Assembly: GCF_031020795.1 (NCBI RefSeq)
Contig: NZ_JAVHJP010000008.1
Span: 1 to 64,000 of the forward strand
From: Hydrogenophaga pseudoflava
Lineage (GTDB): Bacteria; Pseudomonadota; Gammaproteobacteria; Burkholderiales; Burkholderiaceae_C
DNA: 64,000 nt
Direction of reading: 5' to 3'
Below the pieces are notes generated by a model. It saw nothing but the letters and a program-made list of their open reading frames with translations, had not been told where the DNA came from and did not search any database. Below, piece after piece: positions 7,872-16,913 of the stretch. A program made the position numbers and the translations under genes. Within the stretch, counting starts at the first letter, position 1; every line of letters starts with the position of its first letter.

Positions 7872-9130
7872 ACCAAGTCTCCCAGGCCGAGGTCATCCGG
7901 GCCGTCCAGACCTTCGGCAGGCTCACGCAGCGTCTTCTCAAGCTTGCGCATGTCCTCGTCGTACAGCAGCGGGTCGGGGAGTTGGGCAGCCAACTTGTCG
8001 AGATACGCCTCTGCGCTGCCACCGACCACTGTCACGCGCGGGTTCTTCAGCGACAGAAGCTTGCGCACGGCGTCGGGCAAGGTGGCAGCCTTCACATCCC
8101 CGTTAAATTCCGGGAAATAGATAACTAGCTGCAGCGTCGGATTCAGAAGTGCAGAGCGGAGCAGTCGATTGATGTGCTCATCGCCGAAACCGTAGCCACA
8201 GACCACAAGGGCTGCCTGCGGACGGGCGAGGAACTCCGAGAACCGGCGGAACAGCTCACCGAGCACGTAGCCCACGGTCTGCATGTACTTCGCCGCCCTG
8301 GGCATGACCATGAGGCCGAGCTCAGTCCTGCCTGCGTCAGTGAGGAACATGTGAATGCGCCTGGCTGCAAGGCGCGCCTGTACCTCGTAGACCTGGTCGG
8401 CCTCTTCACGCCAGCTCAGTGACCCGTGCAGCTTGGCCAAGTAGATGTTGTAGACACCAAAGCGAGCCTCGCCTCGCGCCTGGGTGTTGCGATACCCAAG
8501 GTCAAAGCTTTGAGGCGAGAACCGCCGTCCATGGACACCCAGGAAGCCATTGACGACCTGCAGGTCGATGGACTCTGCGGCCCACTCGATAGCAAGGTCA
8601 TAGTTGGTCGTAAAAACCCAGGGTGCCGCCTGGCCGGGCTGACGTGCGGCCACGAGCTTCTGCAGCACTGAGCGGTGGTTCTCCAACTGCTCTGCGTCAG
8701 CTTCGGCGCCGCCTGGTGATGCCCACCAAGCTGGCTGTAGGAGCGCAGCGCGCACGACGGCGCGTGAAAGTTGGGCTCGAACTGCGGCGAGCCGGTCAGC
8801 CTCTGCATGTCCCTGGCGGCGCCATTCGACGTAGGCAATCTCCAACGCATCGCCCAACTCTTCAACGTTGGGAACCTCGCGCAGGCCCGGGTCGCCTTCC
8901 AGCGCGCCCTCTTTGACAAATTCTTGGTCGACGAGCCATTGGGCCTCGTCTGGAGACGTAGCCAGGAAGTCTCCCCATAGGCCTGCCATCGTCTTGCCAC
9001 CGGCTGCCACGGAAGCTCCGGCACCCAGCAACAGGCCAACGTTCTCAAGGCGCAGCAGGGTCGCCAGATGCGCCCTCAGCTCGACTTCATCCTTCAGCGG
9101 GGTCGCCCCGCGGACAGCTACAAATGGCAT
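7868..9130 (-). CDS. SIR2-domain NADase, partner of HerA
   Basis: 420 residues. The SIR2 fold is clear: 'GAGAS' at 36-40 (NAD-binding glycine loop), 'TTNYD' with N176 and D178, 'KLHGS' with the catalytic-type H235, and a C-terminal 'GYGFGDEH' near residue 330. Defence SIR2 proteins cleave NAD+ rather than deacetylate proteins, and the Asn and His expected for NADase activity are present. The last 60 residues are acidic and helical. Adjacent genes are HerA (4-bp overlap) downstream and the PLD-helicase upstream, with a 63-bp gap. That gap is the largest in the operon and marks the junction of the two modules. Confidence 0.9.
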   Translation of the reverse strand: MPFVAVRGATPLKDEVELRAHLATLLRLENVGLLLGAGASVAAGGKTMAGLWGDFLATSPDEAQWLVDQEFVKEGALEGDPGLREVPNVEELGDALEIAYVEWRRQGHAEADRLAAVRAQLSRAVVRAALLQPAWWASPGGAEADAEQLENHRSVLQKLVAARQPGQAAPWVFTTNYDLAIEWAAESIDLQVVNGFLGVHGRRFSPQSFDLGYRNTQARGEARFGVYNIYLAKLHGSLSWREEADQVYEVQARLAARRIHMFLTDAGRTELGLMVMPRAAKYMQTVGYVLGELFRRFSEFLARPQAALVVCGYGFGDEHINRLLRSALLNPTLQLVIYFPEFNGDVKAATLPDAVRKLLSLKNPRVTVVGGSAEAYLDKLAAQLPDPLLYDEDMRKLEKTLREPAEGLDGPDDLGLGDLV

Positions 9131-9193
9131 TCAACGCTCCCTGAATTTGGTCTGCTTGGTTGTCTGAGCCGAAACCTTGAACACTGGCCTCGC

Positions 9194-12100
9194 TCAGCTA
9201 GCCTCCTTGGCTAACTTGACCATGCGCTGTACGAGGTCCGACAGCGGAATGTCATCGTCGCCACTGCCCCGCCTGGCCTTCTTCAGACCGACGCGCTCCT
9301 TCTTAAGCGTGTTAGCGATGTAGGGCTGATAAAAGGCGGGAACGTACAAAGACGCGCCTGATGCCTCCAGCAGCCCTAGGGCAACCTCAGCGTTCACCAC
9401 GGTCGTTTCGAGCTTGGTCGTTCGCAGGGTTCTGCTTGCGTCGGGAAGGTACTGGCCCAGCTCGCTCAGCCGGGCTCCTGCTGGAGCGCTGGCAATCAAT
9501 GAGCCGGCAGACTGCAAGTGGGCTCGCTGATGAGCCATGCCTGCCGTAGCGGAAACCTTTTCGGCGCGTGCCCACCGCTCGAGCTCTTGGCGCGCCTCCT
9601 GGGCCGAGCTGGCGGCCTGTGTGCTGGCAGCGCCGGCAACTGCCACCGCCGTCTCAGATACGGTCGCTGGCAGTTGCTCGAAGCGCTCGATGGGCACCTG
9701 TTGTCCATCCTCCAGCGCCAAAGACCACCTGACCACCGTTCCGCCCTGCGGCACGGCGATTTCGGACCGCTCCAGAGCGGTGCAGTCTTCTCGCAGCGAG
9801 ACGATGAACTTGAGGACGCTCTCGAACTCTGGCACTCCCCAGGTGGCGAACTTCACCTGCTCCGAGTGCCCTGGCACACCGCGCTCATACAGCGCCCGCG
9901 AGGCTGTAAGGATGCAGGGCTCCAGCCCTGGGATGCCTCGAACCAGCAGCCCCTCGCCATGCTCGGTTTGAACAACCTCGGAGCCCAGTGCCTTCAGAGT
10001 CATCGACGACACCAATGCCCCGTACATCTCGTTCAGCGAGATGGGCAACTTTTCAGTAGCCGTCTCCTCGTCGAGAGACGCGTACACTGAGTAAAGCTCG
10101 TCCGGCGTCAGTTCCATCGCCTGGGCACGCTCCTGAGCTTGCTGCAGACGCTGCTTGACGCGCTGCTCCAGCTGGTCCCGGGTGATTTCCTTAGTCGCCA
10201 GCTGTCGCAGGTCGTTCGGCATCACAGGCAACAGGATGGTTTGCTGCGCACCGACAGTCCCCGCCGCCCCGCCTATGCGGCTTTGGAGCCTGACGTACAG
10301 CTCTTCCTCTGCTGTTCCGGGGTAAGCCAGGTTGGCAACGTAGATGACGTTGTGGCGTTGCCCGATGCGGTCGATGCGGCCGATGCGCTGTTCGACCTTC
10401 ATCGGGTTCCAAGGCAGGTCAAAGTTGACTAGCAGGTCTGCAGTCTGCAGGTTCAAGCCTTCGGCGGCCGCGTCCGTGCACAGAAGCACGTCAATTTCAC
10501 CAGCTACGAAGCGGCGCTTGACGTCCTCGCGCGTGGCACCGCGCCAGACAAGCGGTGACCCGGTCATGAACGCGCATCGCGGTCCGGCAAAGACGCCCAG
10601 ACGAACCGCTGGAGCACTGCGCTCAATCCACGATTGGATGTCCAACAGCGTGTCGTAGAAGCGTGTGAACAGAACCAGCTGCCGAACACGACCATTGGCA
10701 AGCGAGCGGCTCTGCAATACCTGCAGCAGCGCACGGACCTTCGGTGAAGGCTTCTGAGCCAGCGGTTCCAGTTGCCCGATGAGCTTGGAGAGCTCGTTGC
10801 GCTCCCACTCGAGGTCGTTCTTGCTACGGGTGTGCAGGCCGGCGAAAGTCACACCCTCACTTGCGGCTTCGGCCTCGTCATCAACCTCTTCTTCCCACTC
10901 TTCTTCATCCAGGGCTAGCTGCTGCGGCAGCTGCCCTGCAATGGCTAGTTGCACCTTCTCATGCCGCCGGCGGAGTGTGTCCAGGATGGCCTTGTAGCTT
11001 GATGCGAATCGCAGGTTGAAGAAGCTCAGCATGAAGCCCACAGCCGTGCGCTGCTGGCTGTGGGTCTTCACCTGCTCCGAGAGCTCCTGGCAGTAGGGCT
11101 CGAAGGATTCGTAGACCGCCCGGTCTTCCGCGGTCAGTTCAACTGCCGGCAGCAGGACTCTGCGCTCGGCGAGATTTCCAGCAAGCTTTCCGTGCTCGCG
11201 ATACTTCTGCAGCAGCCCTCGGTTGTGCCGCATCATCACCCGCGACAGGGGTGCTACAGCGAAGAGCAGACGGGTCACTGCCCGTCGGGCTGGGGCCACC
11301 GGCGCAGCAGGTGAGGACTCGATGGATTTCAACCACTGTTCGAGGTCACGGCGGTCCCGCCCGCGCAGCATCGTCCGGCGGATGAAACCAGCGACCGCGT
11401 CGTCGTTGGCCATCACGTGCCGCACCACGCGGCACATGAACGCCCATTCAAGCTCCTCGAGGTTTGCCCCTCGACGAAGCTTGCCGAGCAGGTGGTAGTA
11501 GGCCAGCGCCACCTGCGTCTGCTGTCCGAATGGGCCAAGGCGGCGAGTCAGCGAGGCCAAGTCCACAGCCTCAATCGGCTCAATCTGCATCGGCGTGGCA
11601 GTGGCGAGCCACAGGCTCCGTGCCTTGGGTCGCAGCACCTCTTTGGTGACTCCGAAGAGCTTGTTCCACTCAGCACCACGTTCCGCCCACTGTGTGGGGT
11701 TCGAGCGCCGGGCGTAGTGAGCTTCATCCAGAAGCACAACATCCCAGTCGGCAGACGCTTTCAAGTCCTGCTGACGTTGGTCGCGGACCAGCAGGCCCGT
11801 GGAGACGATGTTCAGGTCAACCGAGAAGAGAGACTCAGCGGGAATCTCGACCTCTTGCGGCCAAAGCAGCTTGTGGCGGTTCTTGTTACCAGTCAGCGCT
11901 CGTGAGAAGGGTAAAAAAAACTTTTCAGCCAGCTCTCGCTGCCACTGTGGAGCCACGCTGGCAGGGGCAGCAATCAGGACGCGCTTGACCTTGCCCGAAA
12001 GCACCAGCGACCGGAGGGCAAGACCGGTCTCAATCGTCTTGCCCAGGCCGACCTCATCACAGAGCATCCACGAGAGCGGCCAGCCGTCAACCAAGCGGCG

Positions 12101-13033
12101 CGCCACGATGCGTTGGTGCGGCCAAGCCTCAATCGGGGCTGTCTCGATGCCCAGGTACTGCCCGTTGCGCATGAACGGTGCGTCCTGGATGAATTTAAAG
12201 GAGAGCCACTCAGCCAGCGTCGGCTTGAGGTCGACTGGCGCCGCGCTGGTGCCGTCCACTTCAGTCGGCGGGTAGCTTGGCGGCAGCAGACCGGTCGACG
12301 TACCTTCGGCGAACGAGACCAATTTCGCTCGAACTGCGTCTGGCAGCGTAAGGACTCGGAACGCAGGATGCTCGCTGGCCCAGAGCGTTGCGAACTCTTC
12401 CTCGGCCTCGTCCGCACGCTGGCGTGCGTCTTCGCTCCGCCAGGCGCAGTGAACGTCGATGTTCTCGGCGTTCAGAACGAGGGCAGTCTTGGACTCGTTG
12501 AGCGAGCCGGAGATGTACATCCGGTCGCCAGCCGCATCAGCCAGCACCGCCCACTTTTCATGCACGTACCCGTCGACCTGCGACTCCAGCGGGATGGCCT
12601 TGCCGGTCTGGACGTGCACCCGCAAGGCAACGCGCACCTCCAGCAGGCCAGCCTTGACCATCCAAGCCAGGAGCTCCACCCCCCGTGCTTCAGGCTCTGA
12701 CCAATTGGTAGGCTCGCCCAGTGATGCCTCGAGCCCCTTGACCAACCGTTCCTGCTCGCCCTGCAGGATGGCCTCGACGTCGTGGGCCTCCAGGTCAGCG
12801 CCTACCAAAAGACGCATCTTTCCCTGACGCTCAGCGAACGCCGAAAAGCCTTGGGAAGCGGCAGCCAGCGAGGTGGACCTGAAGTAACCCGCCACCCGGT
12901 CGTAGCGAGTGGCGCGCTGCAGAACCGGGATGTAAAAGTCATGCAGGATGCTGACGGCCTTCAGCCCGGAGGTCTTGTAAGACAGCCTCCAGTTCCAGTC
13001 ACGGAAATTTCCGGGGGCCGTAACCATCATCAC
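9194..13033 (-). CDS. PLD-like/SNF2-type helicase, DISARM DrmD-like defence protein
   Basis: 1279 residues. An N-terminal phospholipase-D-like domain carries 'HEK' (H158, K160) and 'GSLNES' (176-181). The aspartate expected five residues after the Lys is shifted by one (A165-D166), so nuclease activity is uncertain. The SF2/SNF2 motor has motif I 'DEVGLGKT' (326-333), motif II 'DEAH' (436-439), and motifs V/VI in 'DAAAEGLNLQ' and 'QRIGRIDRIGQR'. An acidic insert ('EEEWEEEVDDEAEAASE') separates parts of the second motor half. A long helical C-terminal third has no recognised domain. Such helicases accompany DUF1156 methylases and DUF499 ATPases in defence islands. The start overlaps the methylase stop by 4 bp. 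Confidence 0.9.
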   Translation of the reverse strand: MMMVTAPGNFRDWNWRLSYKTSGLKAVSILHDFYIPVLQRATRYDRVAGYFRSTSLAAASQGFSAFAERQGKMRLLVGADLEAHDVEAILQGEQERLVKGLEASLGEPTNWSEPEARGVELLAWMVKAGLLEVRVALRVHVQTGKAIPLESQVDGYVHEKWAVLADAAGDRMYISGSLNESKTALVLNAENIDVHCAWRSEDARQRADEAEEEFATLWASEHPAFRVLTLPDAVRAKLVSFAEGTSTGLLPPSYPPTEVDGTSAAPVDLKPTLAEWLSFKFIQDAPFMRNGQYLGIETAPIEAWPHQRIVARRLVDGWPLSWMLCDEVGLGKTIETGLALRSLVLSGKVKRVLIAAPASVAPQWQRELAEKFFLPFSRALTGNKNRHKLLWPQEVEIPAESLFSVDLNIVSTGLLVRDQRQQDLKASADWDVVLLDEAHYARRSNPTQWAERGAEWNKLFGVTKEVLRPKARSLWLATATPMQIEPIEAVDLASLTRRLGPFGQQTQVALAYYHLLGKLRRGANLEELEWAFMCRVVRHVMANDDAVAGFIRRTMLRGRDRRDLEQWLKSIESSPAAPVAPARRAVTRLLFAVAPLSRVMMRHNRGLLQKYREHGKLAGNLAERRVLLPAVELTAEDRAVYESFEPYCQELSEQVKTHSQQRTAVGFMLSFFNLRFASSYKAILDTLRRRHEKVQLAIAGQLPQQLALDEEEWEEEVDDEAEAASEGVTFAGLHTRSKNDLEWERNELSKLIGQLEPLAQKPSPKVRALLQVLQSRSLANGRVRQLVLFTRFYDTLLDIQSWIERSAPAVRLGVFAGPRCAFMTGSPLVWRGATREDVKRRFVAGEIDVLLCTDAAAEGLNLQTADLLVNFDLPWNPMKVEQRIGRIDRIGQRHNVIYVANLAYPGTAEEELYVRLQSRIGGAAGTVGAQQTILLPVMPNDLRQLATKEITRDQLEQRVKQRLQQAQERAQAMELTPDELYSVYASLDEETATEKLPISLNEMYGALVSSMTLKALGSEVVQTEHGEGLLVRGIPGLEPCILTASRALYERGVPGHSEQVKFATWGVPEFESVLKFIVSLREDCTALERSEIAVPQGGTVVRWSLALEDGQQVPIERFEQLPATVSETAVAVAGAASTQAASSAQEARQELERWARAEKVSATAGMAHQRAHLQSAGSLIASAPAGARLSELGQYLPDASRTLRTTKLETTVVNAEVALGLLEASGASLYVPAFYQPYIANTLKKERVGLKKARRGSGDDDIPLSDLVQRMVKLAKEAS

Positions 13034-16000
13034 ACCACCGCAGCAGACCGCATCCGGAGGCCGAACAGCAGACCATCGGCAGCCTTCTTCAGAGCTCGGT
13101 CACCGCACTCCAGGGCCCACACCTCGAGCAGGTCTGTCACTCGCTCGATGTTGTCCTTCGCATGTGTCTCCAGGTACGCGCGGGCCACCGGAATGTCGCC
13201 CTGCTCGTACTTGACCAAGGCCCCCTGCATCACATCCCAGAGGCTCTGTGGTTTGTCCAACCGCTTGACGGAACGCTCGGAAGGCAGTGTCAGGCGAAGC
13301 TTGGAGCCCTTGCGCACCACGGGGGCGTGGTATCCGACGTCATCCGATGCTTGCGCTTGGCCACGGCGACCCGTCGCCTCTTGGTTGTACCCGAGCATGC
13401 GGTCGCCGTCCTCCAATCGATAGCCAGCAGCCTTGGCTTCCATGCGAACGTTGAGAGACTTGGCTACGTTGTTGGCTTCGTCAAAGGCCATCGCACCCAG
13501 GCCGAAGATGCCGAACAGCGTCAGGGCCATGGAGGTCTCCGGGTCCAAGTCGTCCACAGATAGGCGGCCGTGCGTGATGCGGCTGATTTCCTGAGCGGCG
13601 ACAACGCGGGCGGCCTCGTTCATGGCGCGGACCGGGCCCACCGGCTCGTTGCCATCCACAACGGGCCAGGCCTCCGACAGCACCTGCAGTGCGCGCCCGT
13701 AAGAGGCCACCATCCGGTCAACTGGGTTGAGCTGCAGTGGCTCGAAATCGTGCAGCGCTTGCCGCACGGACTCGCGGACCTTGTTGGCCACACCGGTACC
13801 GCCAATGCCGGTCCAAGTGGACGGCAGGCGGTCTTCAATCGGGCGCTTGCGGCAGGTGATGAAGATGGAGCTGGCAGCCGCGGCCACGTCCTTCTGATGC
13901 ATCGAGTTCTCGCCCTCGGATTCGACCGGGAAACTGGAAGTGATTTCCCACCCGGACTCGATAAGTGAACGCGTCAGCGTCTCCCATGCCTCCTGCTGCT
14001 TGTGGGTGAACATCATCGTCATGAGTCCGTCGTCGCGTAGCACGCGGCGACAGTCTCGGAAGATGTCGGTCATCAGGCGCTCGTAGGCCGTCGAAGCAGC
14101 CGAAGCAGACCCATCGCGGACTGGATTGGCCACTGCCTCGTCGGCCTTGTTGGTCATGCGCCGAGTGAACAAGGAGGGATACTGGTCAGCAAGGGTGCGC
14201 TTCTGCCAGACATAGAAGAAGTCAGACAGTTCTGCGTACTGCACGTTGTTGTAGTACGGCGGGTCAAGCGCCAAGAGGTCGACGCTCCCGTCCGCAACAG
14301 CCGTCATAGAGGCGGCAGAGCCGTTGTTAATGGTGACTGGGGGCTTGCCGCCGGTGGCCTCGAAAACCGGCTTCACGAGCTCGGAAATCCCGCGGTATGC
14401 GTCCAGAACCTGCGACAGACCCCAGGCTGCGCCAGAGTTCGGCCCAGAGAAAATCATCTCCCCGAAAGTCCACTTCATTGAGAAGTCATGGCGCGAGAAG
14501 GTCCCTTTGATGACTCCTCGCGTGAATTCCCATCGGGTGTAGGCGCTGTTGTAGTCGATTCCCTTGTCCAGCGCGAACTGGAGGTACGTGATGACTGCGC
14601 GCGCGCGCTCAGTCCCGAGCTCTTCGATGATGGTCGGCTGGAGGCGATTCAGTTCCTCCGTCAAGACCAGGTGCCCAAGCAACTGGCGTGGCGTGAACAT
14701 GTCGCACCACCGGGTAATGCCGTAGAGGCGGTGCCCCCGGTTGTAGTTGCTCTGCTCAGGAATGCTCTCGGTCGGAATTAGGCCGGCCTCATCCCAGCGC
14801 TCCCAGTTCTCTTTCAGCTTGGCTTCAGCCAAACGCAGACCTTCGAAGTCGCACTCGTTTGGCGCCCTGAAGTAGCGAACCTTTTCCACCTTGAGTTGAC
14901 CCGCACGCGCACCTGTCGAGAACCGCTGCAAGTTGCCGTGCTTGTCGAGCTTGGGTTGCAGGCGGATGGCCACGACGCTGTAGAGCCGGTCCGTCCATTT
15001 GCCTTGCGGCGACTCGCCTCGGGCTTGCGCCTTGATTTCGTCGCCGTCGATGGCTTGCTTGCAGTGCACGCACTGGCCAACGCCGTCACTGACGGTGTAT
15101 CCATCCGGGTCTTCACCTCGCGGCCCGCGTCCGTTCTTCACGCGGTATGTCTCAAAGTGGACTTTGCCCTGCTTGGAAGCGCCGTTGGGAACCACCCGCA
15201 CGCCCCATGGGTCGCCCGCCTCTTTAGATAGCCAGTAGGTGTTCAGCAGCGGGGCTTCTCCGCCGCAGTGGGGGCACGTGACTTGACGGGTGTACAGAAA
15301 CCCCATGAAGTCGTGCTCTCTGGAGAACTGAGCAACAAGGTCCTCATTGTCCTTCACGCAAGACTTCAGCGACTGGAGCTCGCTTTCGGGGATATCCGAG
15401 AACTCGCAGTACGGCGCCATTTGGCCTTCAACCCGGGAAAGCAGGCGCTTCCCCCAATGTTCTATGTCCGCAAAGAGGCCGGGGCCAAAGCGCGCGGGGT
15501 AGTCCAAGGTGGCATGAAGAATGGTGGTCGCTACGGGGTTGAGCTCGTTCGCGACCACTGTGTGCCCGAGTCGCAGTGCCTCGAACGGGATGGAACCGCC
15601 ACCTGAGGTTGGGTCCAGCACGACCAAGCCACTTGCTTTCGGTGGATGGTCATTGGCGAAGGCACGGCCGTAGGCATACAAGTCTTCGGAGGACCAGCGT
15701 AGCTCTCCTCCGAGGAGTTGCTTCACCTCAGGCAACTTGGCGAACTCGATGCGAGCTGCGACATGGGCCGGGTCGCCCATGATGCGAGAGACGGGCCATG
15801 CATCACCCAAACTGAAGTCAGTGACGGTGAGAGGCTTGGTTTCGGCTTCCCATCGCTTCAGCACCGGATGGTTCGCAATTTCATCGCTGCCGGTACGAAG
15901 CAGCGCGATGGTTTGGCGCGCCTCGGCCCGTCTCAGGTTTTCGGCCTCAAATGCGCGCTGCGTGACAGCAGTGATTGGCAACCATTCCTTGCCCTGGCTA

Positions 16001-16320
16001 ACCTCAATGCGCTCCAGCAGCGTGCCGGTCAAGGCCCATGCCTGGTCTCCGAATTTGACGACTTTGCGCTCGATGCCAAGCTCCCGAACGAAGGTATCCG
16101 GGTCGGTATCAGCTGGTGCCAGAGATGCAACGATGGCAGCCCGAGATGGCGTCAACGGGCGACGTGCCCACCAGACGTGCAGGAAATAGAGCGGCGGCAG
16201 CGCCGAACTCGCGCCGCGTTCGCGCTGGGTTTCAGCTCCCACTTGGTGGCATGGGAATCCTGCCTCAATCAGACGAAGGTCAGTGCGATTGGTCATCGTT
16301 GATTTCTTGCTGATGGTCAC
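13030..16320 (-). CDS. DUF1156 adenine-specific DNA methyltransferase
   Basis: 1096 residues. The DUF1156 N-terminus ('LIEAGFP', then 'HVWWARRPL' at 48-56) is followed by SAM-binding motif I 'DPTSGGGSIP' (236-245) and catalytic motif IV 'DPPYY' (686-690), the order of N6-adenine methylases. Two CxxC pairs (C349/C352 and C417/C420) between them form a zinc ribbon. A large target-recognition-like region lies between the motifs. It would mark self DNA, allowing the helicase/ATPase partners to act on unmodified phage DNA; this role is inferred from related systems. The ATG at 16320 overlaps the upstream stop; a second ATG at 16296 is possible. Confidence 0.9.
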   Translation of the reverse strand: MTISKKSTMTNRTDLRLIEAGFPCHQVGAETQRERGASSALPPLYFLHVWWARRPLTPSRAAIVASLAPADTDPDTFVRELGIERKVVKFGDQAWALTGTLLERIEVSQGKEWLPITAVTQRAFEAENLRRAEARQTIALLRTGSDEIANHPVLKRWEAETKPLTVTDFSLGDAWPVSRIMGDPAHVAARIEFAKLPEVKQLLGGELRWSSEDLYAYGRAFANDHPPKASGLVVLDPTSGGGSIPFEALRLGHTVVANELNPVATTILHATLDYPARFGPGLFADIEHWGKRLLSRVEGQMAPYCEFSDIPESELQSLKSCVKDNEDLVAQFSREHDFMGFLYTRQVTCPHCGGEAPLLNTYWLSKEAGDPWGVRVVPNGASKQGKVHFETYRVKNGRGPRGEDPDGYTVSDGVGQCVHCKQAIDGDEIKAQARGESPQGKWTDRLYSVVAIRLQPKLDKHGNLQRFSTGARAGQLKVEKVRYFRAPNECDFEGLRLAEAKLKENWERWDEAGLIPTESIPEQSNYNRGHRLYGITRWCDMFTPRQLLGHLVLTEELNRLQPTIIEELGTERARAVITYLQFALDKGIDYNSAYTRWEFTRGVIKGTFSRHDFSMKWTFGEMIFSGPNSGAAWGLSQVLDAYRGISELVKPVFEATGGKPPVTINNGSAASMTAVADGSVDLLALDPPYYNNVQYAELSDFFYVWQKRTLADQYPSLFTRRMTNKADEAVANPVRDGSASAASTAYERLMTDIFRDCRRVLRDDGLMTMMFTHKQQEAWETLTRSLIESGWEITSSFPVESEGENSMHQKDVAAAASSIFITCRKRPIEDRLPSTWTGIGGTGVANKVRESVRQALHDFEPLQLNPVDRMVASYGRALQVLSEAWPVVDGNEPVGPVRAMNEAARVVAAQEISRITHGRLSVDDLDPETSMALTLFGIFGLGAMAFDEANNVAKSLNVRMEAKAAGYRLEDGDRMLGYNQEATGRRGQAQASDDVGYHAPVVRKGSKLRLTLPSERSVKRLDKPQSLWDVMQGALVKYEQGDIPVARAYLETHAKDNIERVTDLLEVWALECGDRALKKAADGLLFGLRMRSAAVV

Positions 16321-16901
16321 TTCGACCGCATGGCGTCGAGCATGCGCACGACACCCTCATCGTTTGGTTGGCCAGCTAGGAATAATCGCAGCCCAGAGAC
16401 GGCCCAGCGGTTGGCATCTGGGCCGAAATCAGTGATGCGCGACAGCCAGTAGAGGGCTTCCTCACGCGAGAACAGCAGGACTCGCCGGGTCAGCAGTTCG
16501 ACACGCTCGGCGTCCGGCAGTCGCTCTTGAAGGCGGAAGATGAGGGCCAGCTTGGCCCCCGCCTCTTCATCCAGCGGCAGCGTGACCCGTTGGCGCAGAC
16601 CCTCTTGGGTCAAGAAGCGGTCCACTTGTGTCGGCACACCCGAAGCGTCGACCCCCGAGGAGCACGCCTTCTTCAGCAGGGGCAGCAGGCGGCGCAGCGT
16701 CTCTCCCTTGACGAAGCCGCGCTCCACCCAGTTCTCCCCCCGGCGCTGCTCGGCCTCGTCGCGGCTGACGCGCTCCTTGACAACAAGGATGGGCGGCGGC
16801 TGGTCTTTCCACTCGGTGATGCGCAGGACGAACGGCGCCGATTTGACCAGGCCCTTGAGCTGCCGGTCATAGTGGTCTTGCAGTGAGGCTTTCGTGGCCA
16901 T
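16317..16901 (-). CDS. Small conserved partner in the DUF499/DUF1156 defence module
   Basis: 194 residues, with no enzymatic motif recognised. A predicted mixed alpha/beta N-terminus ('FVLRITEWKDQPPPILVV') is followed by helices and a conserved-looking 'EALYWLSRITDFGPDANRW' segment at about 150-168. It occupies the place of the small DUF3780- or DUF7680-type proteins found between the DUF499 and DUF1156 genes in such clusters; the sequence seems closer to DUF7680, but I cannot confirm this. It starts 12 bp after the DUF499 gene and overlaps the methylase start by 4 bp, so it is probably a stoichiometric subunit of the ATPase or methylase complex. Confidence 0.75.
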   Translation of the reverse strand: MATKASLQDHYDRQLKGLVKSAPFVLRITEWKDQPPPILVVKERVSRDEAEQRRGENWVERGFVKGETLRRLLPLLKKACSSGVDASGVPTQVDRFLTQEGLRQRVTLPLDEEAGAKLALIFRLQERLPDAERVELLTRRVLLFSREEALYWLSRITDFGPDANRWAVSGLRLFLAGQPNDEGVVRMLDAMRSK

Positions 16902-16913
16902 GGGCTTGTGCCG

